From positions 90,302 to 148,093 of the forward strand of contig JAFWKQ010000034.1 of assembly GCA_017545665.1 (NCBI GenBank): a DNA stretch of 57,792 nt. The letters are read 5' to 3'. How positions within the stretch are numbered: position 1 is the first letter of the stretch; each line of letters starts with the position of its first letter. The notes under the pieces are model-generated. The model did not search any database, was not told where the DNA came from, and saw only the letters and a program-made list of their open reading frames with translations. Positions 9,869 to 18,597 of this stretch are shown here, one piece after another. A program made the translations under genes and the position numbers. The DNA is from Atopobiaceae bacterium (lineage in GTDB: Bacteria; Actinomycetota; Coriobacteriia; Coriobacteriales; Atopobiaceae).

Positions 9869-10420
9869 TTACGAACGTAGCTTGAGCAGACGCCTCGCGA
9901 CGGCCACGCCCGCAACCACGACGACAGCAACCGCAGCGACGGAAGCGACCTCCACAGCCAGCTCCTTCATGCGGCTGCCCTTGTCGTCCTTGAGCTCATG
10001 TTCGGCAGCTTCGGCGATCTTGGTGGCCTTCTCCAACGCCTCACGCGCGTACGCACGAGCGGCGGGCTTGCTCTGGCCGATCGCCGCCATGTGCGCGTAA
10101 AAGTGACCGGGCGCCACGCGAATCCCGCGCTCCTCGAGCTTTACACGCATGCCAATGGCCGTACGATGCGACCAGTTGGACGTCGTAAACAGCACGACGC
10201 AACCCACCATTTGGGAAGTCAGGCCATTCACGTACTCCTCAAGCGCCGCATCCATAATAGAGAGGTACGGTGCCCCACCCAAAAACAGCACGTCAACGTG
10301 CTCCTTGAGCGTGGGTTCGTCAACGACGGACTTGGCCACAACGCCCAGCTCGTCCGCCATCTCTTCGGCTATGGCCCGAGTCCTGCCGAACTGGGAATAG
10401 TACCTCACCGCAATGTTCAT
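9869..10420 (-). CDS. Flavodoxin-like protein with C-terminal membrane anchor
   Basis: 183 residues, start preceded by GAGAGGGGC. The N-terminal 130 residues follow a flavodoxin fold: a phosphate-loop-like SQFGRTRAIAEEM at residues 9-21, a strand VDVLFLGGAPY and a later VVLFTTSNWSHRT. A charged helical linker precedes a single hydrophobic helix near residues 155-177 and a basic tail, which suggests tethering to the inner face of the membrane. Probably an FMN-binding electron carrier or reductase subunit. Partner unknown, because no clear redox gene is adjacent. Confidence 0.7.
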   Translation of the reverse strand: MNIAVRYYSQFGRTRAIAEEMADELGVVAKSVVDEPTLKEHVDVLFLGGAPYLSIMDAALEEYVNGLTSQMVGCVVLFTTSNWSHRTAIGMRVKLEERGIRVAPGHFYAHMAAIGQSKPAARAYAREALEKATKIAEAAEHELKDDKGSRMKELAVEVASVAAVAVVVVAGVAVARRLLKLRS

Positions 10421-10549
10421 GAGAAGCCCCTCTCGTTGCTCATATGTCCACAGTCATTGACGCCTAGCGTCTTCTTTATCGTATAGCGAACAGTATAGAT
10501 GTACGAATATCGTATTATCAACAGAGCGTTCCGCAAACGAAGGAGTTCC

Positions 10550-11050
10550 ATGCCCACCCTCTACATTGACGCCGATGCATGTCCCGTAACGCGCGAGGCG
10601 CTCGACTGCGCACGAAAGGCGCGCATACCGTGCGTAATCACCGGAGACTCAGGACACAACCTGCTCAAGCACGTACGAGCATCCGACCCAACCGAACCGC
10701 GCGACGGCTTTTGGGTGCGCACGATCTGCGTGCAGCAAGGGCAGGACTCGGCCGACTTCGCCATCGTGTGCGAGTTGGAGCCGGGAGACGTAGTGGTGAC
10801 GCAGGACATGGGTCTGGCGGCAATGGCCCTCGGTCGCGGTGCCCAGACCATAGGCGTGCGTGGCGAAGTGTACGACAAGTACACCATCGACGCCCTCCTG
10901 CTGGTACGGCATGCCGAGAAGGAGGCGCGACGCAATCCGCGGCGGCACTCGTCACCCAAGGGCGGGCCGCGGGCGTTCACGAGCGCCGATCGCAAGCGTT
11001 TTCGCGTACGACTTTCGGAGCTTCTGGGCGAGCTCTTGGCGAAATGCTGA
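10550..11050 (+). CDS. yaiI: YaiI/YqxD family protein (DUF188, UPF0178)
   Basis: 166 residues from the ATG at 10550, chosen because AAGGAG sits 7 bases upstream and the family begins with this sequence. Family signatures: YIDADACPV at the start, GDSGHN, then QGQDSADFAIV and a VVTQDMGLAAMAL motif. These place it in DUF188, a PIN-like fold whose conserved acidic residues suggest a nuclease; biochemical role not established. The stop overlaps the hairpin at 11045-11077. Confidence 0.9.
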   Translation: MPTLYIDADACPVTREALDCARKARIPCVITGDSGHNLLKHVRASDPTEPRDGFWVRTICVQQGQDSADFAIVCELEPGDVVVTQDMGLAAMALGRGAQTIGVRGEVYDKYTIDALLLVRHAEKEARRNPRRHSSPKGGPRAFTSADRKRFRVRLSELLGELLAKC

Positions 11051-11077
11051 CGAGTGACCTATCACCTTGTCGGCTTT
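11045..11077 (+). terminator. Hairpin overlapping the yaiI stop codon
   Basis: GCTGAC-GA-GTGA-CCTA-TCAC-CT-TGTCGGC followed by TTTT. The stop TGA is inside the left arm. It resembles the hairpins overlapping the jetD and gshA stops and has the form of a Rho-independent terminator with a short T run. Confidence 0.55.
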
Positions 11078-11087
11078 TCTGCAATGT

Positions 11088-11284
11088 ATCCTTTTCTGTT
11101 ATAATTTAATGGGAAATGAATCGGTTCAAAAACGCAAAACCGCAGGATTTGCCAGAAAACCGCGCGTTCATTTCCCACTGCATATTTTATCTAACGGGAA
11201 ATGAATCTGTTCAATAATGCAAAACCGCAGGATTCGGTTGCAGAGGGCGTATTCATTTCCCATTAATCTTACAGGTTACTGAAT
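11088..11284. repeat. Left 197-bp repeat flanking the Wadjet operon (two 66-bp inverted-repeat units)
   Basis: Matches 18318-18514 over 197 bp with no indel. Each copy contains a TATAAT box at its start, then two units with perfect 10-bp arms, GGGAAATGAA ... TTCATTTCCC. Here the units are 11111-11176 and 11196-11261, each exactly 66 bp and 85 bp apart start to start. Inside each unit a roughly 29-bp stretch (TCGGTTCAAAAA-type) is conserved and the next 17 bp are variable. Arms and outer flanks are the most conserved parts between copies. Possibilities: operator array, recombination or attachment site, or a small mobile element. Confidence 0.9.
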
Positions 11285-11315
11285 ACTAAGCCTAAACTTG
11301 GCAACATCCCGCCGT

Positions 11316-11342
11316 AGGAATCCCATGAGCCATGGGATTCCT
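11316..11342. promoter_or_regulatory. Perfect 12-bp-arm palindrome upstream of jetA
   Basis: AGGAATCCCATG, loop AGC, CATGGGATTCCT. It lies between the left repeat and the jetA start at 11411. No T run follows, so an operator or 5'-leader hairpin is more likely than a terminator. It is not present near the right repeat. Confidence 0.6.
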
Positions 11343-11410
11343 GTATCATAATGGGTGTCTTCTCTTATTGCGCGCACGCGAGGCGCACCACCCCGTCCAG
11401 GGAGAGCAAC

Positions 11411-12922
11411 GTGGCAGAGTTCTTTGACGAGTTTCGCTCCATACAGGCAGCGTACGACAGCCGCGCGCTCGACCTGCTAAGGAGCAAGTACTCGCAAACC
11501 TACATAGCGCTCTTCCGCAGCGCCTTTCCCGACAAGACCGAGAGTCGCTACGAGGACGACCTGCTGCTAACCATAGAGCACATGATCGACGACCTCTCGC
11601 AGGCAAACATGCAGGATGCGCTGCCTGTGACGGAGGGTCGCACCTACACGCCCCAGGAGCTCTGCCGTAAGCTCACCGACGACTTCCGCTGGCTCGAGAG
11701 CAACATTGAGGAGGACGGCCGCACCACGTACCGTCTTACCACCGACGCCATGCGCGCCATGGACGCCATCGACAGCCTCTCACGCGCCGATGCCATCTTT
11801 AGCGGCTCGCTTATGCGCGTGTTGCGAGAGGCCCTCACGCGTACGGCCGCCGCGCTGTCGGCCGACAAGCGTCAGCGTCGAAGCCTGCTCGTGGAGCGCG
11901 TCCAACGAGCAAAGGACGAGCTCAAGGCCTTCGACGCATCGGGCGGACGCTATACCATGAGCAGGGAGCAAGCGCTGGCCGAGGTGCGCACCCTCATTGG
12001 CCTCATGCACGACATCCCCTCCGACCTTGCCAAGACGGCGCAGAGCATCCGCCTGCAGACGCGCGACACCACACAGGAGTTCATGAGCGACGAGCGCCCC
12101 ATTGGCGAGATCATGGGCCTCTACCTCGCAAGGTCGCGCGACATGTTCGTGAACACAGAGGAGGGCAGGAGCTTTCTGGACGCCGTTTCGGTTATTGCCG
12201 ACCCCAGCCAATCGAACGAAATAGCCGACCTGCTGGATGCCATCGCGCACGCACCCGCCTTCGAGGGCGCAGAGTGGGAGCAACGACAACGGCTCGGCGA
12301 CGCCTGGACCCAGGTGAGTCAGGGCATCGACCGCGTGCTCGAGGCAAAGAATCGTGCGACGAACGTAATCAGCCATGCCGTCGCGCAGTTCGACAACACC
12401 GACCAGCGCGCGCTCTCCCGCGCACTCAAGCAGCTGGACAACCTCGCACACCAGTGGGCTGCCAACTCATCCCACAACGACGTGCTCACCGCCGACACCT
12501 CAACAGGCAATACGGTGATCCACCCGCTGATCACGCGCGAGGCGAACCTCGCGCTCCCCCAGCCGCCCGCGCGCCTGAGCAAGCACAGCAACGATGGCCA
12601 GGAAGTAGACCTGGCACGCCTGTTCAAGGAGGGCGGTCCGCAGACCCGCGTTATGCTGGAGCATATGCACACGCATCCGGTGCACACCGATGACGGCAGA
12701 ATTAGCATTGCCTCGTCCTTTAACGCGCTGCCCGAAGAGCTGCGTAGGTCTTCCGAGATCGTGGGATTCCTACAGCGTCTGCCCGTGCCACGGGAAGGCG
12801 ATAAGCTCGTGCGCTGGAGGTGCGTGGACACAGACGGCTTCGCGCTGAGCTGGCTCGGCACAGACATCACGCTAACCGAAGAGCAGCTAGAAGCCGTTGA
12901 GGAGGAGCTCGCACATGCCTAA
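11411..12922 (+). CDS. jetA: Wadjet subunit JetA (DUF3375)
   Basis: 503 residues from a GTG preceded by GGGAGAGCAAC; an in-frame ATG at 11351 has no good site. Largely helical: EFFDEFRSIQAAYDSRALDLLRSKYSQ opens the protein and matches the start of DUF3375 proteins. In type I Wadjet, JetA is the kleisin-like subunit bridging the two SMC-like JetC heads, with JetB bound to it. It is the first gene of jetABCD; jetB begins inside its last codons. The complex senses and cleaves small circular DNA such as plasmids. Identification rests on family pattern plus the exact four-gene order. Confidence 0.9.
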   Translation: MAEFFDEFRSIQAAYDSRALDLLRSKYSQTYIALFRSAFPDKTESRYEDDLLLTIEHMIDDLSQANMQDALPVTEGRTYTPQELCRKLTDDFRWLESNIEEDGRTTYRLTTDAMRAMDAIDSLSRADAIFSGSLMRVLREALTRTAAALSADKRQRRSLLVERVQRAKDELKAFDASGGRYTMSREQALAEVRTLIGLMHDIPSDLAKTAQSIRLQTRDTTQEFMSDERPIGEIMGLYLARSRDMFVNTEEGRSFLDAVSVIADPSQSNEIADLLDAIAHAPAFEGAEWEQRQRLGDAWTQVSQGIDRVLEAKNRATNVISHAVAQFDNTDQRALSRALKQLDNLAHQWAANSSHNDVLTADTSTGNTVIHPLITREANLALPQPPARLSKHSNDGQEVDLARLFKEGGPQTRVMLEHMHTHPVHTDDGRISIASSFNALPEELRRSSEIVGFLQRLPVPREGDKLVRWRCVDTDGFALSWLGTDITLTEEQLEAVEEELAHA

Positions 12923-13691
12923 CGACCTCATGGAAAGCTGGGAGGATGACTCCATGGAAGATGTCACCGCACTGCATGCCGCTGGGGAGGACTTCGACCT
13001 GGCCGAAGCCACGCAATTCGCAGACGACCTCGAGCCAGACGTATACGACCCCACCACCCGCGACGGCCTCTTTGACGGCGACCAGGGCGACCTGCCGGCC
13101 GAGGCGCGCTACGCCCTCACCCGCCTGATTCGCGACCGCTACGTCTCCGACGAGGACGGCGCCGGTCGCTACCGAAAGTCTGCCTACTCGCTCATCCTCG
13201 AATACAAAGACGACATAACGCGCAACCTCAACAACCTTTGCCTCGTCCTCAACGTAAACGAGAAGTACAAGGTTGCCTGGGCGTCCACCGCGCCGTTCGA
13301 CGGTTCCATGCCAGGCGTCGTCCTCAAGCGCAGCCTCGTGCAGAAGCGAGACATAACGCTGCTTCTCATAACCCTGCGCATCGCCGCGCAAAACGCCGAG
13401 CTCGAGGGGCGCAACCACTGGTACATCGACAAGCACGACATGGTGGGCACCTTCACCACCCTCTCGCCGTATGCGGACGAGGGCAACGCCGCGCTCGTGC
13501 AAAGACGCATAGACGCTGCCATAGCCGAGGCCTGTACCTGCGGATACATCCAAGAGTCCCAGACGACATCCGGCAGATACCGCATCCTGCCCATCGTCGC
13601 CGCCATCATGACGCTCGAGCGGGCCCAGCAGCTCATCGCACAGCTGCAAGACCAGATGGACCAGGAAGGAGGAGAGGAGGATGGACAATAG
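12915..13691 (+). CDS. jetB: Wadjet subunit JetB (DUF4194)
   Basis: 258 residues from the ATG at 12915, preceded by GAGGAGGAG and overlapping the jetA stop by 8 bp. An acidic N-terminal 60 residues is followed by a winged-helix-type body (LTRLIRDRYVSDEDGAGRYR, then LNLCLVLNVNEKYKV-like and VLKRSLVQKRDITLLLITLR) typical of DUF4194, the MukE-like partner of JetA. The end overlaps jetC by 11 bp. All junctions in this operon overlap, indicating translational coupling and balanced subunit supply. Confidence 0.9.
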   Translation: MPNDLMESWEDDSMEDVTALHAAGEDFDLAEATQFADDLEPDVYDPTTRDGLFDGDQGDLPAEARYALTRLIRDRYVSDEDGAGRYRKSAYSLILEYKDDITRNLNNLCLVLNVNEKYKVAWASTAPFDGSMPGVVLKRSLVQKRDITLLLITLRIAAQNAELEGRNHWYIDKHDMVGTFTTLSPYADEGNAALVQRRIDAAIAEACTCGYIQESQTTSGRYRILPIVAAIMTLERAQQLIAQLQDQMDQEGGEEDGQ

Positions 13692-16600
13692 CATGCAGCT
13701 CTTGTCAACCCAATGGCGCCTTTGTCGCATACAGCTGATCAACTGGGGAACGTTCGACGGGTATCACGACCTTGACGTGTGCTCGATGGACGGTGACGGA
13801 GCCGCGTCCGTGGTATGCATTACCGGCAAGTCTGGCACGGGCAAGTCCACGCTCTTCGACGCGGGCACGGTGCTCATGATGCCATACGGGCGCACGCTCA
13901 ACGCGGCCTCCAACCTCGCGCGCGGCGGATCCCCACGCGCGGTGCGCACCTACATCAAGGGCATGCTAGACACCATTACCGACCAGCAGGGACGCACCAA
14001 GGGCAAGTTCCTGCGCGACGACACGCGGCTCATATGGTCGGCCATCGTCCATACGTGGGAAGACACTACCGGCGCGCGCTTCTCGGCGGCGCACTTCTTC
14101 CAGCTCAAGCCCGGCGGTGGCGACAACGACCTGGACCACACCTTCGTCACCATGACGGGAGACCTCAATCCCCTCTCGCTCGAGCCCTATGCCCACGCGC
14201 GGTTTAGGCGGCGCGACGTTATGGCCGTCTACCCCGAGTGCACGGTATACGACGGATCGGGCAGGTTCTTCCAGGCCATCTACCTCGCGCTGGGCATCGG
14301 CGAGGGCGGCGACGGCTCCAACGCCATGAAGCTCTTGTATCGCATACAGTCGGGCATCCCCATGACGAACGTGGACGACCTCTTCAAGGAGCTCGTGCTC
14401 GACCCTCCTTGCACTTTCGAGCTCGCGCAGGCGGCCATAGACGCATACGACCAGCGTCAGGCCGTATGGGAGAAGATCGACGAGGCCAAGCGCAAGCGCA
14501 GCATGCTGGAAGGCATCGACGAGCAATACGCCCGCATGATGGAGGCGCGCCGACAGGAGGCCACCGTGGCGTCCGTGCGTCACAACGACGCCAACGGACC
14601 CTTTAAGCTCTGGGCCGAGCGCCATAGGCTCCAGCTCGCCCAGGACGAGCGGGGTCGCCGAAGCGCCGAGCTCGCACGCTCGGAAGACGACCTCGCCCGA
14701 AAGCAAAGCGCAAAGGACCAGCTCAGTGCCGAGATAGCCGAAATCCAGCAAAGCATCTTCGAGCGAGGCGGCGGGGCCATGCAAACGCTTCGGGCCTCGT
14801 TGGACGAGCAGCTCGCACGGCAGCGGGTTGCGCATCGGCGGCGCGAATCGCTGCGGGAAAGCCTGGATCAAGCCGGCCAAGACCTGCCCGCGAACGAGGA
14901 CGAATGGCAGACGCTGCTTGGCTGGGCCGACGAATTCCTGGCACGAGGGCCAAAGGAACGAGCGACCCTGCAGCAACAGGTGGACGAACTTGGCATCGAG
15001 CTGCGTTCCAAGCAAAAGGAGGTAGAAGGCATTGAGGCGGAGCTCGACTACTATCGCACGCACCACACCTGCATCACCTCGTCCATGGACCGCGCACGCA
15101 ACCTCATGGCCCAGGCGGCCGGGCTCGACCCCTCGCAGATTCCCTTCGCCGCAGAGCTCATGGACGTCCCGCGCGAGCATGACCTCTGGCGTACCGCGGT
15201 AAACATATCGCTCGTGCATATAGCCGACCGCATCCTGGTTGACAAGCGCATCGAGCGGGACTTCAGGCGCTCGATCGACGGGCTCGCGGGCCAGCTTGGC
15301 CGTCGCTACCACTTCGACTTCGTTGATCTGGACGAGTCGTATTTGTGCAACCCCAAGCCAAAGCACGTCTCTTCGAAGGTCGTCTATCGCGAGGACTCGC
15401 CATTCACGCCCTACGTCCGCAACCTCGTGTGCAACTCCACCGACCACCTCTGCGTGGACACCGTTGCGCAGCTTGCGGGAGGCGGAGCGCGCATAACCCC
15501 ATCCGGACAGGAGCGGGTGGGCAACCGCGGTGCCATCGGGCACAGCAAGAACACGCTGATCATCGGCTTTTCCAACGAAATGCTCATCGAGGAATGCGAG
15601 ATGAGCCTGGAGGATACGCGGCGAGAGGAACAAGCCATTCGCCGCAGACGAGCAACGGTGCAGAGACGGCGCGAACAAGTGGACGCCGGCATGCGCGCCG
15701 CTCACGATGTCGGCGGCCTCCTGTGGGAAGACATTGACGTTCGCGGCATCGAATCGCGCATCCAGGCAATCCAAGAGAAGCTCGAGCGCCTGCAGCACGA
15801 CGATGAGCTCAAGGCACTCCAAGACATGTTTGCGCAAAGGACCGTCGAATACGACGCGATGGTCTCGGCGTGCGATCGGCTGGACCACAACATCCAGGAC
15901 ACGAAGGCAGCGCTTGCTGACTTGGAGGCGTTTGTCAATCAGGCGCAGATATTCCTTGAGGGGATGGAGCGAACCGGCGTGGTGATCACCAAAGAGCAGG
16001 CCGAGCTGGTGGAGCGATCCGTCCTGCAGGCCGAGGAGATGCTGGGCGACCGCATGCTAAAGGTGAAGAGCTCCGATTCCGTCGTCGCGCGAGCACGCAC
16101 GTATCTTGGCAACCTCCTCGAGAGCCAGCATAACGACGTGGCTCAAAGCCAGCAGCGAATCGAGCTCGCGCAGAGGAACTATCACGACACCTTTATGCCA
16201 GACGACGCCGAGCACGGCGTTGGCATCGATGAGTACCCCTACTACCACGAGGTGCTGGCCACTCTTGTGCAACAGCGCTTGGACGAACCGGAATCCGAGT
16301 GGGAGACCTCGATGCTGCAAGACATCGCTCAGCACCTGTCGCGGCTGCAAAACGGGTTCGAGCAGGAGGAGCGCGCCGTCTCCGAGCGGCTGGACCCCGT
16401 AAACCACATCCTCGGACAGTTCGCGTTCGGTGAGCACCGAAACCACCTGAGCGTGGTGGCGCAACGAAGGACGCTCTCTGACGTGCGGCGATTTAGGCAG
16501 CGGCTGCGCAGGCTCACGTCGCTTGCAACCACCTTTGACTTCCAGGGCGAGGAGGAGATTCGCAAGCACCATCGCGCCATGGGCAAGTTCATCGATCTGC

Positions 16601-17103
16601 TCCGCCAGGATCTCGCGACCACAGGCAAGAACGGACGGCACTTCCTCGACACGCGCCACATGGTCCACATCGTCGCGCACGAAACCCCCTCGAATGGCGA
16701 CGGTGCGGGTGCCAATTCGGCCGAAACCGTGGTCTACGACTCGATCAACGGCAAGAGCGGCGGACAATACCAAGAGCTCGTGGCCTTTATCCTTGGTGCT
16801 GCGCTGCTGTACTGCCTAGGCTACAACTCCGCGACGATGCCCTCGTACGCACCCGTGTACTTGGACGAGGCGTTCATAAAGGCGGACTCCGAGCACACGC
16901 GCCGTGCGCTGGGCGCGCTCTCTGGTCTAGGATTCCAGGTGGTCATCGCCGTTCCCGATGGCAAGGTGGAAGCCGTGGCGCCGCTCGCCTCGCAGATAAT
17001 CGGGCTCACGAAGGATCCCGAGGAGGGAACGACGCACGTCCACTCGCTGCTGCGAGACTGGAAGGCAACGCAGGGCGGAGAGGAATCCGAGTGGCTGGAC
17101 TAA
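13681..17103 (+). CDS. jetC: Wadjet SMC-like ATPase JetC
   Basis: 1140 residues. An ABC/SMC ATPase: Walker A ITGKSGTGKSTL at about residues 48-59, a long coiled coil (about 260-480 and 640-870, rich in Arg, Glu, Gln and Ala) around a central hinge-like region, a signature-type NGKSGGQYQELV at about 1022 and Walker B VYLDEAFIKAD at about 1059. The opening RIQLINWGTFDGYHD is typical of MukB-like JetC. JetC dimers extrude DNA loops and deliver small circles to JetD. The chosen ATG follows GGAGAGGAGG very closely; ATG at 13693 is an alternative. Confidence 0.93.
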   Translation: MDNSMQLLSTQWRLCRIQLINWGTFDGYHDLDVCSMDGDGAASVVCITGKSGTGKSTLFDAGTVLMMPYGRTLNAASNLARGGSPRAVRTYIKGMLDTITDQQGRTKGKFLRDDTRLIWSAIVHTWEDTTGARFSAAHFFQLKPGGGDNDLDHTFVTMTGDLNPLSLEPYAHARFRRRDVMAVYPECTVYDGSGRFFQAIYLALGIGEGGDGSNAMKLLYRIQSGIPMTNVDDLFKELVLDPPCTFELAQAAIDAYDQRQAVWEKIDEAKRKRSMLEGIDEQYARMMEARRQEATVASVRHNDANGPFKLWAERHRLQLAQDERGRRSAELARSEDDLARKQSAKDQLSAEIAEIQQSIFERGGGAMQTLRASLDEQLARQRVAHRRRESLRESLDQAGQDLPANEDEWQTLLGWADEFLARGPKERATLQQQVDELGIELRSKQKEVEGIEAELDYYRTHHTCITSSMDRARNLMAQAAGLDPSQIPFAAELMDVPREHDLWRTAVNISLVHIADRILVDKRIERDFRRSIDGLAGQLGRRYHFDFVDLDESYLCNPKPKHVSSKVVYREDSPFTPYVRNLVCNSTDHLCVDTVAQLAGGGARITPSGQERVGNRGAIGHSKNTLIIGFSNEMLIEECEMSLEDTRREEQAIRRRRATVQRRREQVDAGMRAAHDVGGLLWEDIDVRGIESRIQAIQEKLERLQHDDELKALQDMFAQRTVEYDAMVSACDRLDHNIQDTKAALADLEAFVNQAQIFLEGMERTGVVITKEQAELVERSVLQAEEMLGDRMLKVKSSDSVVARARTYLGNLLESQHNDVAQSQQRIELAQRNYHDTFMPDDAEHGVGIDEYPYYHEVLATLVQQRLDEPESEWETSMLQDIAQHLSRLQNGFEQEERAVSERLDPVNHILGQFAFGEHRNHLSVVAQRRTLSDVRRFRQRLRRLTSLATTFDFQGEEEIRKHHRAMGKFIDLLRQDLATTGKNGRHFLDTRHMVHIVAHETPSNGDGAGANSAETVVYDSINGKSGGQYQELVAFILGAALLYCLGYNSATMPSYAPVYLDEAFIKADSEHTRRALGALSGLGFQVVIAVPDGKVEAVAPLASQIIGLTKDPEEGTTHVHSLLRDWKATQGGEESEWLD

Positions 17104-18269
17104 AGACGGAACAACAGATTCGCGAGGCACTCTCGCGCAAGCTTTCACAGTTCTACGCGGAAGTGATGTTGGGGACGTGCGACGATTGGCCCTACGTGAT
17201 GGCGTTGGGACATCCGTCCAGACAGTGGCTTTTGGACAACCTCCCTGCGCTCAACTCCCTCATCCGCACGCTAAGGAACTGGGAAGGTGCATATGGCACC
17301 TCAACCATCTACCAGATGCGCGAGGCGGGTGGTCCCAAACGCGTGCCGTCGCACATCGTCGTGCCTTCCGCAGACGTTGCGGCGCGGCTCGCCTCACCGA
17401 GGAAGGGCGAACGCTGGGAAACCATCCTGCCACGCACACAAAGCCGCACAGACCTGCTCCGCGCAGAATTTCCCCAGCTCGACGCGCAGAGCGCCGCTCG
17501 CGTCTTGCGCTCGCTTGACGCATGCGACGACCTCGAATGCGATCTTGTACTTAGGGCGGGTGCCTGGATGCGCACACACCAGACGAGTGGTCTCACCTAT
17601 CGACAAGTGCCCATACCCGGCATCGACTCCAAGTGGCTCCAGAACAGGAAGCGCTGTGAGCTGCTCGAGACCTTGTCTGGCAAGGAAGAGCTTGGGCTCG
17701 TGGGCTGGCCGGCTTTGGTTGAGTTTTCGTACCTCGACCCCATCCATCTTGCTGCTGGGAAAAGACACTACGACAGTTGGACGCTTGGGGACGTGGCGTG
17801 CCCCGCTTACGAGCCCTCGGTTGTGATAGTCGTGGAGAACAAGGACACGTATCTAAGCTTTCCGCAAGTTGATGGGGGCATTTGCGTGTTTGGCTCGGGA
17901 TTTGCGGGAGCTGCGACGGTGGGTCGCCTGCCATGGTTGAGCGACGCGAGGCACATCGTGTACTGGGGCGACCTTGATGCCGACGGATTCGAGATACTCA
18001 ACTCGTATAGGGCCAGCGGGCTTACGTGCTCCAGTATATTGATGGACGTTGCGACGCTAAAGCGCTTTGGTTGCTATGGCACGAATCTAGAGAAGGACCA
18101 TCGCACGCGCATCGTTCGCGAGAAGAAGGACCTGCCGTACCTAACCGCGTCGGAGCGCGCGGCGTACGACCTGCTTATCGACCCCAACTACACTGGCAAC
18201 CGTCGGCTCGAGCAGGAGCGCATTCCCCTGGACGAGGCGATTCATGCGATTGCATGCCTGGAAAGCTGA
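17091..18269 (+). CDS. jetD: Wadjet nuclease JetD (DUF3322/DUF2220, TOPRIM)
   Basis: 392 residues from GTG with GGAGAGG upstream, overlapping jetC by 13 bp. The N-terminal half corresponds to DUF3322 and the C-terminal half to DUF2220, a TOPRIM fold related to topoisomerase VI and Spo11. The catalytic TOPRIM residues are visible: Glu in VVENKDTY (about residue 247) and the DxD of WGDLDADGFE (about residue 291). JetD cuts DNA caught by the JetABC motor. The motifs appear intact, so the system looks functional. The stop lies inside the hairpin at 18265-18292. Confidence 0.92.
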   Translation: MAGLKTEQQIREALSRKLSQFYAEVMLGTCDDWPYVMALGHPSRQWLLDNLPALNSLIRTLRNWEGAYGTSTIYQMREAGGPKRVPSHIVVPSADVAARLASPRKGERWETILPRTQSRTDLLRAEFPQLDAQSAARVLRSLDACDDLECDLVLRAGAWMRTHQTSGLTYRQVPIPGIDSKWLQNRKRCELLETLSGKEELGLVGWPALVEFSYLDPIHLAAGKRHYDSWTLGDVACPAYEPSVVIVVENKDTYLSFPQVDGGICVFGSGFAGAATVGRLPWLSDARHIVYWGDLDADGFEILNSYRASGLTCSSILMDVATLKRFGCYGTNLEKDHRTRIVREKKDLPYLTASERAAYDLLIDPNYTGNRRLEQERIPLDEAIHAIACLES

Positions 18270-18292
18270 CGTGTGATCCGTCACTTGTCAGC
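18265..18292 (+). terminator. Hairpin overlapping the jetD stop codon
   Basis: GCTGAC-GT-GTGA-TCCG-TCAC-TT-GTCAGC, a near-perfect palindrome containing the TGA stop of jetD. Same family as the hairpins at the yaiI and gshA stops. It lacks a T run, so its efficiency as an intrinsic terminator is uncertain. Confidence 0.5.
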
Positions 18293-18317
18293 ATTATGGT
18301 GGACTCAAACTAGAGGA

Positions 18318-18514
18318 ATCCTTTTCTATTATAATTTAATGGGAAATGAATCGGTTCAAAAATGCAAAAGCCCAGGATTCGCTCAATACACGTTCGTTCA
18401 TTTCCCACTGCATATTTTATCCAACGGGAAATGAATCGGTTCAAAAATGCAAAAGACCACGATTCGATAAAGAGGGACGTGTTCATTTCCCATTAATCTT
18501 ACAGGTTACTGAAT
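18318..18514. repeat. Right 197-bp repeat flanking the Wadjet operon
   Basis: Same length and organisation as 11088-11284, in the same orientation. Its two 66-bp inverted-repeat units begin at 18341 and 18426 with GGGAAATGAA and end with TTCATTTCCC. Most differences from the left copy fall in the variable segment inside each unit, while arms, the ACTGCATATTTTATC spacer and the CATTAATCTTACAGGTTACT end are conserved. A 71-residue frame starting at ATG 18346 reads through the repeat but has no support as a gene. Confidence 0.9.
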
Positions 18515-18522
18515 CCCTGGAA

Positions 18523-18597
18523 CATGACAAGGGGACAGGTCACTTGTCAGCTTTTTCATGACACATGACAAGGGGACAGGTCACTTGTCAGCTTTTT
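18523..18597. repeat. Two tandem copies of the GACAAGGGGACAGGTCACTTGTC element
   Basis: Copies begin at 18523 and 18564 (41-bp step); each is a GACAAG ... CTTGTC hairpin followed on the + strand by TTTTT. The second overlaps the stop codon of the diguanylate cyclase on the opposite strand. Probable terminator-type dispersed repeat. Confidence 0.75.

Noticed and set aside
11088..11284. CRISPR-like array or small protein gene in the Wadjet-flanking repeats
   Set aside because: Only two units per repeat with symmetrical arms; the short frame at 18346-18561 reads through the palindromes, lacks a ribosome-binding site, and its counterpart in the left copy is interrupted.
13966..15888. 640-codon open frame antisense to jetC
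   Set aside because: It lies wholly inside jetC, whose Walker A and B motifs and operon position are clear. The antisense frame has no ribosome-binding site or domain pattern and arises from GC-rich codon use.
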